Below are positions 7,075 through 14,906 of a stretch of 64,000 nucleotides of DNA, piece after piece. The stretch is from Lactobacillus laiwuensis (GTDB taxonomy: Bacteria > Bacillota > Bacilli > Lactobacillales > Lactobacillaceae). The DNA lies in NCBI RefSeq assembly GCF_019972835.1, contig NZ_BPPB01000005.1:62001-126000 (forward strand), given 5' to 3'. A program made the position numbers and the translations under genes. Under the pieces are notes generated by a model. That model was not told where the DNA came from. It saw only the letters and a list, made by a program, of their open reading frames with translations, and did not search any database. How positions within the stretch are numbered: position 1 is the first letter of the stretch; each line of letters begins with the position of its first letter.

Positions 7075-8400
7075 TTACCTAAAAATTTCATAATATTTTT
7101 CAATCAAATGTTCACCTTCGAAAATTTTTTCTTTAGCTTTTGCCATACTTTTAATAAACATATTATTCTCTGATTTTTTTTGCCAATGATCCAAACTATT
7201 TCTATTAAAATGATACCAATTATATATTTGTTCTATCAAACTTTTTTTATCATTAGAAAGACTACTTAATTTTTTTCCGATTTTATTTTTATTTTTTAAT
7301 TCCTTTTGATTAGGATTTAGAACATAATATCCCTTATCATTAATCATAAAATAATTTAAATATGTTCGTTTGTTAGAACCCATTTCAGTATCTATTTTTG
7401 CACTACCAAACATAGCATGTAGATAATATTCCATTATTCTGGTAATTGGAGAAATTAAGTCTGAATAGTCAGGTTTATAACCAATTAACATAGTATTATA
7501 AACTGCATCAGTCAAAGTATTAATAACGTTATTGTCTTTTTCTTTCTTGCTTGCTAATGGCAATTGTTTTGCATACTCTTTATTAAGCTCTTCTTCTGTA
7601 ATATCAAGGTTATGGTAATGATTAAGGGCACTTATAACTTCTTTTTTTGTTTCTAATTCTCCAAGAGCATTTTCAAACACTATGTTAAATAAATGACTTA
7701 ATGATCCTTGAATATAAGCTTTATTTACATCATAAAAAGATACAAAAACTTTTTCATTTCCTGCCTCAAACTTTATTTTTTTAATATCTTTTTCTATGGT
7801 GATATCGTCACTGACTTCACACTGAACATTTTCACATATTGTGTCCCATTTACTAAGTGGTAATCCATTTAAATAAACGGAGCCATCTTTATATGTTCTA
7901 TATTCCTCATTTGTCAATGAATCTTTAGCAAGTTTACCAGCTTTTTTATTATAAACTATCGGTTCAGATGCATCAATTTCTGTAAAAATTATTTCTATTT
8001 CTTTCTCCTTCTCTTTCATAAAATCATGATATTCTTTTGTAAATTCATTTTTTCCTTTCCACCCATTATAATCATTTGCAAATTCTTTAATTCCACTATA
8101 CACACAATAAATGTGTATCTTTTTAAATTTTTTCATTTTGACGGCCCATTTTACAGCCTCCTCGGCGCCAAATAATTCTCCAGCGACATTCCTATTTTTC
8201 AACCCTCTAGGATCATGTGCAGAACTATATAAGTATTTTTCTAAAACTTGATTGTCTGGTTTAACTAGAATAACATCACCGTACCCATACTTTTCACTTT
8301 GCTTACTTTTAAGGTTATCGTTATAAGTTCCTCGCACAAAAGCTACTACCTCGTTTGACTTTAAATTATTTAATTCATCTTCTATAGATTTTTGATTCAT
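7075..8400 (-). CDS. Degenerate RNase H - RnlA-like HEPN fusion, probable ribonuclease toxin
   Basis: This 441-residue protein has two recognisable parts. Residues about 16-165 follow the RNase HI pattern (VVAFVRGTYND, NVAGELFGAEEAVKWA, KIHIYCVYSGIKEFA, YNKKAGKLAKDSL). The three catalytic aspartates are replaced (Arg23, Val100, Gly155) while the glutamate (Glu75) stays. The C-terminal third resembles the E. coli RnlA toxin. It has PDYSDLISPITRIMEYYL with an R-x2-E pair (Arg321, Glu324), then YYVLNP, then FNRNSLDHW with the HEPN R-x4-H motif (Arg400, His405). RnlA is an mRNA-cutting antiphage toxin activated by RNase HI. The start is the ATG at 8400; the GTG four codons earlier is part of the GTGGAGG binding site. 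It is the second gene of an operon. Confidence 0.72.
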   Translation of the reverse strand: MNQKSIEDELNNLKSNEVVAFVRGTYNDNLKSKQSEKYGYGDVILVKPDNQVLEKYLYSSAHDPRGLKNRNVAGELFGAEEAVKWAVKMKKFKKIHIYCVYSGIKEFANDYNGWKGKNEFTKEYHDFMKEKEKEIEIIFTEIDASEPIVYNKKAGKLAKDSLTNEEYRTYKDGSVYLNGLPLSKWDTICENVQCEVSDDITIEKDIKKIKFEAGNEKVFVSFYDVNKAYIQGSLSHLFNIVFENALGELETKKEVISALNHYHNLDITEEELNKEYAKQLPLASKKEKDNNVINTLTDAVYNTMLIGYKPDYSDLISPITRIMEYYLHAMFGSAKIDTEMGSNKRTYLNYFMINDKGYYVLNPNQKELKNKNKIGKKLSSLSNDKKSLIEQIYNWYHFNRNSLDHWQKKSENNMFIKSMAKAKEKIFEGEHLIEKYYEIFR

Positions 8401-8459
8401 TCTATCCTCCACAATTAAGTTTCTAGTTCCATTAATTATTTTATAGTTTTAGCAAGTAT

Positions 8460-9017
8460 TTAAGGTCTTAGTAAATTTTTATTTTTTTTAAATTTAGTTT
8501 CACCATTTACAAATTCTGTCACTTTCTGCATACCCTCAATAAATTGCGGATAATCATTTTTCTCCTTCTTAGTTATAAGCAATACCTCACTGTGAGGAAA
8601 GAGACTGCTATAATCTTTTTTAACTTGATTCACCCAAAATGTTTCATCATCATATGAACTTGGGTTAACTATACTTTTAGTGATACCCAGATATAATGCT
8701 GTATAATCTGTAATAAAAAGCAAATGTTTTTCATTTTTTTCCATTTTAATAATTCTATCTAATGCATTTGTAAAAGCTTCCACAGACATCGTATCTTGTG
8801 AATTTACTACATATTTTGATTTTGCAAGTTCTACATTATTACCAAAAATACTTTCCCCAGAAGAAGTAAACTCAATATAATACATCCAAGCTGATCTATC
8901 TTCCAAATCTATTTCAGTATTTCCATTACTGCAGCCACCTTTAAGATATACTACTGCAAAATATTTGTCCTTAGAATATTTTTCTTTTAATTCTTTATTC
9001 TCTTTCGATTCAGTCAT
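8460..9017 (-). CDS. RNase H-fold-like partner of the RnlA-like toxin, candidate antitoxin or regulator
   Basis: This 185-residue protein matches no family I can name. Its strand pattern follows RNase HI: KYFAVVYLKGGCSNG (residues 18-32), AWMYYIEF (43-50), SVEAFTNALDRII (78-90, Glu80) and HLLFITDYTALYLGITKSI (98-116, Asp104). The last resembles the STDSQYVRQGITQWI segment of E. coli RNase HI, and ETFWVNQVKK fits the following helix. The first and last catalytic aspartates are absent. It starts at the ATG at 9017 after TTGAGGTG, and ends 59 bases before the RnlA-like gene. Its position fits an antitoxin like RnlB, though there is no visible similarity to RnlB. Confidence 0.5.
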   Translation of the reverse strand: MTESKENKELKEKYSKDKYFAVVYLKGGCSNGNTEIDLEDRSAWMYYIEFTSSGESIFGNNVELAKSKYVVNSQDTMSVEAFTNALDRIIKMEKNEKHLLFITDYTALYLGITKSIVNPSSYDDETFWVNQVKKDYSSLFPHSEVLLITKKEKNDYPQFIEGMQKVTEFVNGETKFKKNKNLLRP

Positions 9018-9051
9018 TTTCACCTCAAATTAAATTTAAAATTCCCGGTAC

Positions 9052-9081
9052 TCCACATTCAAACCTGAGTTCAAATGTGGA
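9052..9081. promoter_or_regulatory. Inverted repeat upstream of the RnlA-like operon
   Basis: TCCACATT (9052-9059) and AATGTGGA (9074-9081) form an 8-bp inverted repeat 35-64 bases upstream of the first gene of the operon. No T-run follows on the minus strand, so an operator for autoregulation is more likely than a terminator. Confidence 0.35.
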
Positions 9082-9204
9082 CATTAGATGATTAAAATTG
9101 TTACTTGAAGGTTAACATTACTAACTTTCATGTGATTAACATCCTTTCAAAATTACGCGAATAATTTATTTAAAATGTGTTTTATTTAATTGTTTAATTA
9201 TTAA

Positions 9205-10038
9205 TTACATATCTAACTTTTTATGCTTTGGTTTAAAGCTATGTCCTCTGGTAATTGTACCAATGTTCGTATAAGTAACTGTCGCTCGTTTGAATTGACT
9301 TAAGTCGTCAGTTTTAATATAACTGACAGCTAACTCACCATTCGGATTATAGTTATAAAGCGGATAATAATTTTCATAGGTATCAGTGCCATCAACTTTA
9401 AACTTAATTGGCTTTTTACCAATCCAAAAGCCTTGATTTTTACCAGAAGATTTACCAACACGTTTTAAAGTTATTTTCATAGCTGAATTTCGTTTATTAT
9501 TACCACTGTAAATAATATTTTCTTTGGTAAAATCACCGCTATAATCATGATGATATTCATCATAGCCATTCCATGCATTAGCTAATGAGCCTAAATAATC
9601 ATGTACTACTGTATGTCCTTTTTTAAACTTATATCCATAAGGTACATGTGCATATTCAGCAGGGTATAAATACTTTTTATGCCCCGAATTCTGCATAATA
9701 AAATATCTATGATCATTAAGTGTACCTGCGCCAATATAACAAACCCAATCATCAACACCTGGATCTGACCAACTGCCTGTTAATTTATAAGAATTAAAGT
9801 TTCTAAAGGCTTCAACATGTTCACCGGGCGTAAAACCAAAATACCATTTTCTTGATTTAATGTAATGCGCACCAGACTTTTTAGATAGTGCTTGCAACTT
9901 GTTATAGTCTTTGGTGGTAGCTGTTGGCATTGATTTAGCATCAACAGTTTGTGGTTTTGAATAAACTAAAGCCGCAGCTCCAACAGTTAGCAATGTTCCA
10001 GTAATTGCTACTTTCTTAAATAAATTAGCGTTTTTCAT
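9205..10038 (-). CDS. Secreted protein of unknown function
   Basis: This 277-residue protein has a clear signal peptide: a basic start (MKNANLFKK), the hydrophobic run VAITGTLLTVGAAALVY, and probable cleavage after VDA near residue 34. The mature part is rich in Tyr, His, Gly and Asn (DEYHHDYSGDF, YENYYPLYNYNPNG) with many aromatic beta-strand stretches and a basic end (KPKHKKLDM). No LPXTG, SLAP or LysM anchor is visible, so it is probably released or loosely bound. I do not recognise a family. It is the gene next to tRNA-Thr at the edge of the island. Confidence 0.75.
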   Translation of the reverse strand: MKNANLFKKVAITGTLLTVGAAALVYSKPQTVDAKSMPTATTKDYNKLQALSKKSGAHYIKSRKWYFGFTPGEHVEAFRNFNSYKLTGSWSDPGVDDWVCYIGAGTLNDHRYFIMQNSGHKKYLYPAEYAHVPYGYKFKKGHTVVHDYLGSLANAWNGYDEYHHDYSGDFTKENIIYSGNNKRNSAMKITLKRVGKSSGKNQGFWIGKKPIKFKVDGTDTYENYYPLYNYNPNGELAVSYIKTDDLSQFKRATVTYTNIGTITRGHSFKPKHKKLDM

Positions 10039-10180
10039 AATAAACGTACTTCCCTCTGAATAAGGTTTTAGAGTTTAAATAAAATACCAGTAATTTTGCT
10101 TTTATTTACTATATATATCTACATATAAAATAAAACATAAATGCTTTAGTGTAAACCCAAAAAGCAGAAAGTTTTGTCAA

Positions 10181-10283
10181 TGCACACAAAAAAGTGGTTA
10201 TAAATACCGTTATATCAGCCATAGTGCCTACCTAAAAGTTTTTGCGCGGAACACAGCTAAAATCGTGTTCCGTATTGTGTGCA
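10181..10283. repeat. Non-coding stretch bounded by TGCACACAA / TTGTGTGCA
   Basis: TGCACACAA at 10181-10189 is the exact inverse of TTGTGTGCA at 10275-10283. An inner hairpin GGAACAC (10248-10254) / GTGTTCC (10265-10271) lies near the right end. The same TGCACACAAAA word occurs at about 3390 and 40489. The 100-bp unit has no coding capacity and could be a very small MITE-like element. It accounts for part of the gene-free DNA at 10039-10374. Confidence 0.3.
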
Positions 10284-10302
10284 TAATTATCTTTAATAAA
10301 TA

Positions 10303-10370
10303 AAAAATAACCTTAACTTACCAACAGAAAACATTGATATATCAAGGTTATTTTACTAATTTTACTCTTC
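10303..10370 (-). terminator. tRNA-Thr terminator (first copy of the repeat)
   Basis: On the minus strand the tRNA is followed by AAAATAACCTTGATATATC and, after a loop, TTAAGGTTATTTTTTATTT. This is a long stem with a T-run. Diverged copies of the same unit lie at 4463-4556 and 3398-3467. Confidence 0.7.
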
Positions 10371-10374
10371 TAAA

Positions 10375-10447
10375 TGCTGACTAGAGGATTCGAACCTCCG
10401 ACCTCATCATTACTAATGACGTGCTCTGCCAACTGAGCTAAGTCAGC
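10375..10447 (-). tRNA. tRNA-Thr (anticodon AGT)
   Basis: The 73-base gene folds as a full cloverleaf. The acceptor stem is GCTGACT / AGTCAGC, the D arm is AGCTCAGTTGGCAGAGC, the anticodon stem is CGTCA / TGATG with loop TTAGTAA, and the T arm contains GGTTCGAATCC. The anticodon AGT reads ACT, threonine. The 3' CCA is not encoded. Its downstream side borders the accessory island. Confidence 0.95.
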
Positions 10448-10601
10448 ATTGTCATATATCGACAACGATATTAATTAAAACATATTCTATTAGTTTACGC
10501 AAGCATTTTTTGACTTTTTCCCAGTTTTTGTGATAACTGATATTTAGCGCGCTTTTTTAAGAGTATAATATAAGAATAGATTTAGAAATGGAGTGGATGT
10601 A

Positions 10602-11303
10602 ATGGCAAATTTAGCATCGATTAGTGCACAACTCCCATGGCTATTAAGAATTGTGGTAGCTTCTTTGTGCGGAGCGCTGATCGGTTATGAACGTGCGATT
10701 CAAAGAAAAAGTGCCGGAGTGCGGACACATATTGTAGTTGCCTTTTCTTCCGCGCTATTTATGATAGTTTCAAAGTATGGTTTTGGCGATTTATTAAAAA
10801 TGTCAGACGTTGCTTTGGACCCTTCCAGAATTGCTGCGCAAATAGTTTCAGGTATTTCATTTATTGGTGCCGGCACGATTTTAATTAAAAAGCAACAGAT
10901 TTCCGGTTTGACAACTGCTGCTGGTATCTGGGCAACAGCTGCTATCGGGATGGCAATTGGTTCTGGTTTATACTTTATTGGCATTCTAGCAACTGCCCTG
11001 CTCTTTGTTATCCAGATGATGTTTCATGATGATACTATCATTGATAAAATCATCATGCATATCAGGTTCAATATCCAGATAGAGGCCATCAATAAGCCTG
11101 ATATCCTGAACACAATTGAGCAGGAACTGGAAACAAATCATGTTGAAAATGTTTCCGTTAAGATACTTTTTGTCAGCGATGAAAGAATTATCTTTTTCGT
11201 AGACGGCATTATTAACAATAATATTGATGAAAACGATATTATTATGGCCTTACGCAAGTATCCTGACATCAAGCGCATTAGTTATGCCAGTGTAGGTAAA
11301 TAA
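10602..11303 (+). CDS. mgtC: MgtC/SapB-family membrane protein
   Basis: This 233-residue protein has the MgtC signature RIVVASLCGALIGYER near the N-terminus, then four hydrophobic segments with GISFIGAGTILIKK and GLTTAAGIWATAAIGMAIG. The last 75 residues form a soluble ACT-like tail. MgtC proteins act in low-magnesium adaptation and modulate membrane ATPases; the exact role in lactobacilli is unclear. I prefer the ATG at 10602, 8 bases after GGAG. An in-frame GTG at 10593 overlaps that binding site. The gene stands alone. Confidence 0.88.
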   Translation: MANLASISAQLPWLLRIVVASLCGALIGYERAIQRKSAGVRTHIVVAFSSALFMIVSKYGFGDLLKMSDVALDPSRIAAQIVSGISFIGAGTILIKKQQISGLTTAAGIWATAAIGMAIGSGLYFIGILATALLFVIQMMFHDDTIIDKIIMHIRFNIQIEAINKPDILNTIEQELETNHVENVSVKILFVSDERIIFFVDGIINNNIDENDIIMALRKYPDIKRISYASVGK

Positions 11304-11420
11304 AGCAAGTTACTTTTTAAACAATAGTTAATTCTATTGTTTTTTTTGCATAATTTTTATCTTAACTGAGCAAACTCACTACAATATTGATATAAACTTT
11401 TTTGTGAAAGGAGAATTTAT

Positions 11421-12620
11421 ATGGCTGGACCACTTGATTATTTACGTTGGCGCGGTGACTTAAGCTTTTCAGAAAAACCATTCAACAGTGTTGATGCTTC
11501 GCTATTGTCATCCATTGCCTATTTGCCAGCTGATAGTTCTGCCACTGGTCATACTTTAGGAGAAGTAGCTGAAAAACTGTATAAGCTGCCCTCTTTTCAA
11601 CATCAAATGTATGCCGAAACTGCAACCGAGGTTATGTTATTACCAGAAAGTCCTAGAATTGGCAACATTAAAATTTTGGATTGGACTGATAGGCTGGAAA
11701 AAGAACCGCATCCCTTGCAATTTACTGCTGTCACCTTTTTTATTGATTCAAACACCATAGCCATTGCCTTTCGGGGAACCGACGGTACTATGATCGGTTT
11801 AAATGAAGATATGGGTATGAATTATTTGCCGGAAATTTATGGTCAAGAAGTAGCTGCTAAATATCTTACTGAAATTGCACATAAGTTTAGTGACCAACAG
11901 ATTTACCTCTTAGGTCATTCAAAAGGAGGCAATTTTGCTCAATTTGCTTTAAGTGCAGTTAGTCCTGAAATACAAAAACGGGTAATCAAAGCGATTAGTT
12001 TTGATGGGCCGGGCTTTTTCCATAAAGTGTATACGAGCCGTGGCTTCACTGCTTCTATGCCTAAAATGAAAACCTACATCCCTCAAGGCTCAATCTTTGG
12101 TGCAATGCTGGATCATCCTGAACAAGTATTGGTTGTCAAAAGTACTGTGCCTATGCGCAACCAGCACGATCCGCGCCGCTGGTCAGTAGGGCGCGACAGT
12201 TTTACCTTGGCTGACGGGTTATCGTCAGGCAGTCGTGTTATCAGACATGCTCTTATTAATTTTAATAATTCAATCCCTGATCAAGAAAGAAGCGATGCCT
12301 TCTCTGATCTTTTCGAAGCATTTGAAAATTACGATATTGATGAATTACACCAGCTAACCAGTAATAAAATAGTAGGAACTTATCGCTTTGGCCGCGCCTT
12401 TTTATCCTTGGAATCCGAAGAGAGAAAATTACTGACACAGGTACTAAGCAACATCTGGAATTCCTATAAAAAGAATATGACCCTGCCACTGATGAACAGC
12501 AACTATGAACTTTATCCTAAAAGTAATGATTCTAATAAGGCCCCAGTCTTTTATGAATTTTACGATCCGGAACGTCCCAATATCAAGTTGCCAAAAAGCA
12601 TCCAGCGTAAATTACGGTAA
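11421..12620 (+). CDS. DUF2974 (Mbeg1-like) alpha/beta hydrolase
   Basis: This 399-residue cytoplasmic protein has a class 3 lipase-like core. The strand TIAIAFRGTDGT is followed by the nucleophile elbow LLGHSKGGN with Ser167, then an Asp-containing segment. It starts with GPLDYLRWRGDLSF, the usual opening of DUF2974 proteins. No signal peptide is present. The family is widespread in Firmicutes and is presumed to hydrolyse esters or lipids, but no substrate can be read from the sequence. The start ATG follows AAAGGAG by 8 bases. It converges on csbD across a shared terminator. Confidence 0.85.
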   Translation: MAGPLDYLRWRGDLSFSEKPFNSVDASLLSSIAYLPADSSATGHTLGEVAEKLYKLPSFQHQMYAETATEVMLLPESPRIGNIKILDWTDRLEKEPHPLQFTAVTFFIDSNTIAIAFRGTDGTMIGLNEDMGMNYLPEIYGQEVAAKYLTEIAHKFSDQQIYLLGHSKGGNFAQFALSAVSPEIQKRVIKAISFDGPGFFHKVYTSRGFTASMPKMKTYIPQGSIFGAMLDHPEQVLVVKSTVPMRNQHDPRRWSVGRDSFTLADGLSSGSRVIRHALINFNNSIPDQERSDAFSDLFEAFENYDIDELHQLTSNKIVGTYRFGRAFLSLESEERKLLTQVLSNIWNSYKKNMTLPLMNSNYELYPKSNDSNKAPVFYEFYDPERPNIKLPKSIQRKLR

Positions 12621-12638
12621 ATTGTTTCATGTGTAACC

Positions 12639-12684
12639 CAAAAAAGAGGCTGAGAAAACATTTAGTTTTCCAACCTCTTTTTTG
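12639..12684. terminator. Bidirectional terminator between the DUF2974 gene and csbD
   Basis: AAAAAAGAGG pairs with CCTCTTTTTT, with GAAAAC / GTTTTC inside. There is a T-run on the plus strand and an A-run that serves the minus strand. It ends both converging genes. Confidence 0.8.
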
Positions 12685-12696
12685 CTAATTAAATAA

Positions 12697-12855
12697 TTAT
12701 TTGTTCATTTTGTCCTTAACATCGTCAACTTTGTCTTTGACGTTTTCAGTAGCTTCTTGAGCTTTGTCTTTGACATCACCAGCAGCTTGTTGAACTTTGC
12801 CTTTGACTTCTTTAGCTTTACCAGCTACCTTGTCTTTAAAACCTTTATCAGCCAT
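12697..12855 (-). CDS. CsbD-family small stress protein
   Basis: This 52-residue, highly charged protein (MADKGFKDKVAGKAKEVKGK and on) consists of imperfect repeats of the KxKVxxxAxxVKDK kind and is expected to be helical or disordered. CsbD proteins are general-stress-induced in Firmicutes; their molecular role is unknown. The start is the ATG at 12855, preceded by GAAAGGA. The frame stays open further upstream, but that part contains the ribosome binding site. Confidence 0.85.
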   Translation of the reverse strand: MADKGFKDKVAGKAKEVKGKVQQAAGDVKDKAQEATENVKDKVDDVKDKMNK

Positions 12856-12975
12856 TTTAATCGGTCCTTTCTCAAAAATTAGCAAAATTTTGCTATTCAC
12901 ACCTTAATAGTACAATTTAGTAGAAATATTGTCATTAAAAACGCCTTATTTTTTGTTTAAATATAGTATAAAACA

Positions 12976-13016
12976 AAAAGCCATAGTGTTTCTCTTCAAA
13001 ACACCGTGGCTTTTAT
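12976..13016 (-). terminator. Terminator of the gdpP-rplI-dnaB operon
   Basis: AAAAGCCATAGTGTTT pairs with AAAACACCGTGGCTTTT with one or two mismatches. A T-run follows on the minus strand, just past the dnaB stop. Confidence 0.8.
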
Positions 13017-13022
13017 TAATTT

Positions 13023-14402
13023 CTATTCGTTAGGCTGATCATGACTATAATCGAGGTTAGAAAAGCGATTATAGGGTTTAGAAAACATTAATTTCACAGT
13101 TCCTCTGCTACCCGAACGGTTCTTTTCAATGATAACTTCCACTTCACCATTGTCATCTTCAGCTGAAACCTCTTTATTTTCTTCGCCCTCTTCTTCATCG
13201 CGATAATAATCATCACGATAAAGAAAGGAAACAATATCGGCATCCTGCTCAATTGAACCTGACTCACGAATATCGGACAAAACTGGTCTCTTATCCTGTC
13301 TCTGCTCAACTGAACGTGATAATTGCGATAAGGCAATAACCGGCACATGAAGTTCTTTGGCCAGTTTCTTCAATTGCCGTGAAATAGCAGAAACTTCCTG
13401 CTGTCGTGATTCACTGTGCGGACCTTCAATCAACTGCAAGTAGTCAATGACAATTAAACCTAAATTGCCTTTTTCTTTAGCTAAGCGGCGAGACTGCGCT
13501 CTGATTTCACTCATCTTAATACCCGGAGTGTCATCAATATAAATATTAGCTGTTGCTAAAGAACCCGATGCTGCAACCAGTTTAGGCCACTCATCTTCGT
13601 CCAGTTGTCCAGTCCGCAAGTGCTGCGAATTAATTAAACCTTCTGAAGCCAGCATTCTTTGCACTAACTGCTCTCCACTCATTTCCAAAGAAAACATTGC
13701 CACCGTTTTATCAGTATGCAAACCGACATACTGGGCAACATTAAGCGCAAAGGAAGTCTTTCCCACCCCAGGACGAGCAGCCACAATAACCAATTCATCA
13801 TCATGAAAACCCGTGGTCATCTTATCAAGTTCCACAAAACCTGTAGGCAAACCGGTAACCATATTGCCATCTTCAGGAATATTGTTAATTTCATCAATCG
13901 CAGAATTAACAATATCCTTGATACTGCGAAAGCCATTGGCGTTATTTTCCGATGAGACATTCATAATCTCGCTTTCGGCGTTATCTAAAATGTCAGTGAC
14001 ATCATCGGAGTCCTGCATTGCAGTCGTAATAATTTTTTGACTGGCAGAAATCAGTCGTCGCAATAAAGCCTTACGGTGAACAATTTTAGCATAATAAGTG
14101 ACGTGAGCAGCCGTCGGTGTAGCCATAGCCAGCTCAGAAACATAAGCAATGCCGCCAATATCATCAAGCTGATTTTTCTTAGTCAGTTCATCCTGCAGCG
14201 TTAACGGATCAATTGCATCCTCACGATCAGATAAATCAAGCATAGCCTGAAAAACCAACTGATTTGCTCTCTTATAAAAATCATCCGGCTGAACCTCGGC
14301 ACTGGCATCAGCTATGGCAGCAGGATCTATAAAAATTGCGCCTAGAACCGCTTTTTCAGCTTCATCATCATGCGGTATCTGCTGTGAGACAATATTATCC
14401 AT
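13023..14402 (-). CDS. dnaB: Replicative DNA helicase DnaB (DnaC in B. subtilis naming)
   Basis: This 459-residue ring helicase unwinds DNA ahead of the replisome. The N-terminal DnaB domain (DDEAEKAVLGAIFIDP) is followed by the RecA-like motor with Walker A ARPGVGKTSFAL near residue 210. Walker B is LIVIDYLQLIEG and the arginine-finger region is RESGSIEQDADIV. No intein is present. The C-terminal part carries an acidic insert (EEEGEENKEVSAEDD). It is the last gene of gdpP-rplI-dnaB, 36 bases after rplI. Confidence 0.97.
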   Translation of the reverse strand: MDNIVSQQIPHDDEAEKAVLGAIFIDPAAIADASAEVQPDDFYKRANQLVFQAMLDLSDREDAIDPLTLQDELTKKNQLDDIGGIAYVSELAMATPTAAHVTYYAKIVHRKALLRRLISASQKIITTAMQDSDDVTDILDNAESEIMNVSSENNANGFRSIKDIVNSAIDEINNIPEDGNMVTGLPTGFVELDKMTTGFHDDELVIVAARPGVGKTSFALNVAQYVGLHTDKTVAMFSLEMSGEQLVQRMLASEGLINSQHLRTGQLDEDEWPKLVAASGSLATANIYIDDTPGIKMSEIRAQSRRLAKEKGNLGLIVIDYLQLIEGPHSESRQQEVSAISRQLKKLAKELHVPVIALSQLSRSVEQRQDKRPVLSDIRESGSIEQDADIVSFLYRDDYYRDEEEGEENKEVSAEDDNGEVEVIIEKNRSGSRGTVKLMFSKPYNRFSNLDYSHDQPNE

Positions 14403-14438
14403 TAATTACGCCCACTTTTTTCAGAATTCAACTAAAGG

Positions 14439-14894
14439 CTAATCCTGTTCGGTAACATGAACGCGAATTTTGCCTTCTACGCCCTTAAACAACTTAACCG
14501 GTACATTGGTGTAGCCCAACGATTTAATTGGTTCAGGCAGGTTTAATTTGCGTTTATCAATCTTAATACCAAATTGCTTTTCTAAACCTTCGACAATTTT
14601 TTTACTAGAAATCGAGCCGAATAGCCTAGAGTCTGAACCGGCTTTAGACTTAAAACTAACTACTGTTTCATCCTTATCTAGTTCGGCCTTGATTTTTTCA
14701 GCTTCAGCTTTTTCAGCTTCATAAGTTGCCTTTTCGTTAGCAGCAACTCTTTCCAAAGTATGCATATTTGCTTTAGTAGCAGCTTTGGCTAAGCCCCTCT
14801 TAAATAAAAAGTTTTGGGCATAACCATCAGGAACATTTTTAACTTCACCGCGTTTGCCCCGGCCGTTAACATCTTTAGTAAAAATAACTTTCAT
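14439..14894 (-). CDS. rplI: 50S ribosomal protein L9
   Basis: The 151-residue protein has the L9 N-terminal signature [20 protein letters not shown], then [13 protein letters not shown], a long charged connecting helix and the C-terminal rRNA-binding domain. It binds 23S rRNA in the large subunit. It lies 12 bases after gdpP and before dnaB, the usual Firmicute order. Confidence 0.97.
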   Translation of the reverse strand: MKVIFTKDVNGRGKRGEVKNVPDGYAQNFLFKRGLAKAATKANMHTLERVAANEKATYEAEKAEAEKIKAELDKDETVVSFKSKAGSDSRLFGSISSKKIVEGLEKQFGIKIDKRKLNLPEPIKSLGYTNVPVKLFKGVEGKIRVHVTEQD

Positions 14895-14906
14895 TGTGCT
14901 CTCCTT

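Noticed and set aside
12623-12638. TGTTTCATGTGTAACC as a parS site
   Set aside because: Three mismatches to the consensus, one in the central CACGTG, so it is too weak to list as a feature.
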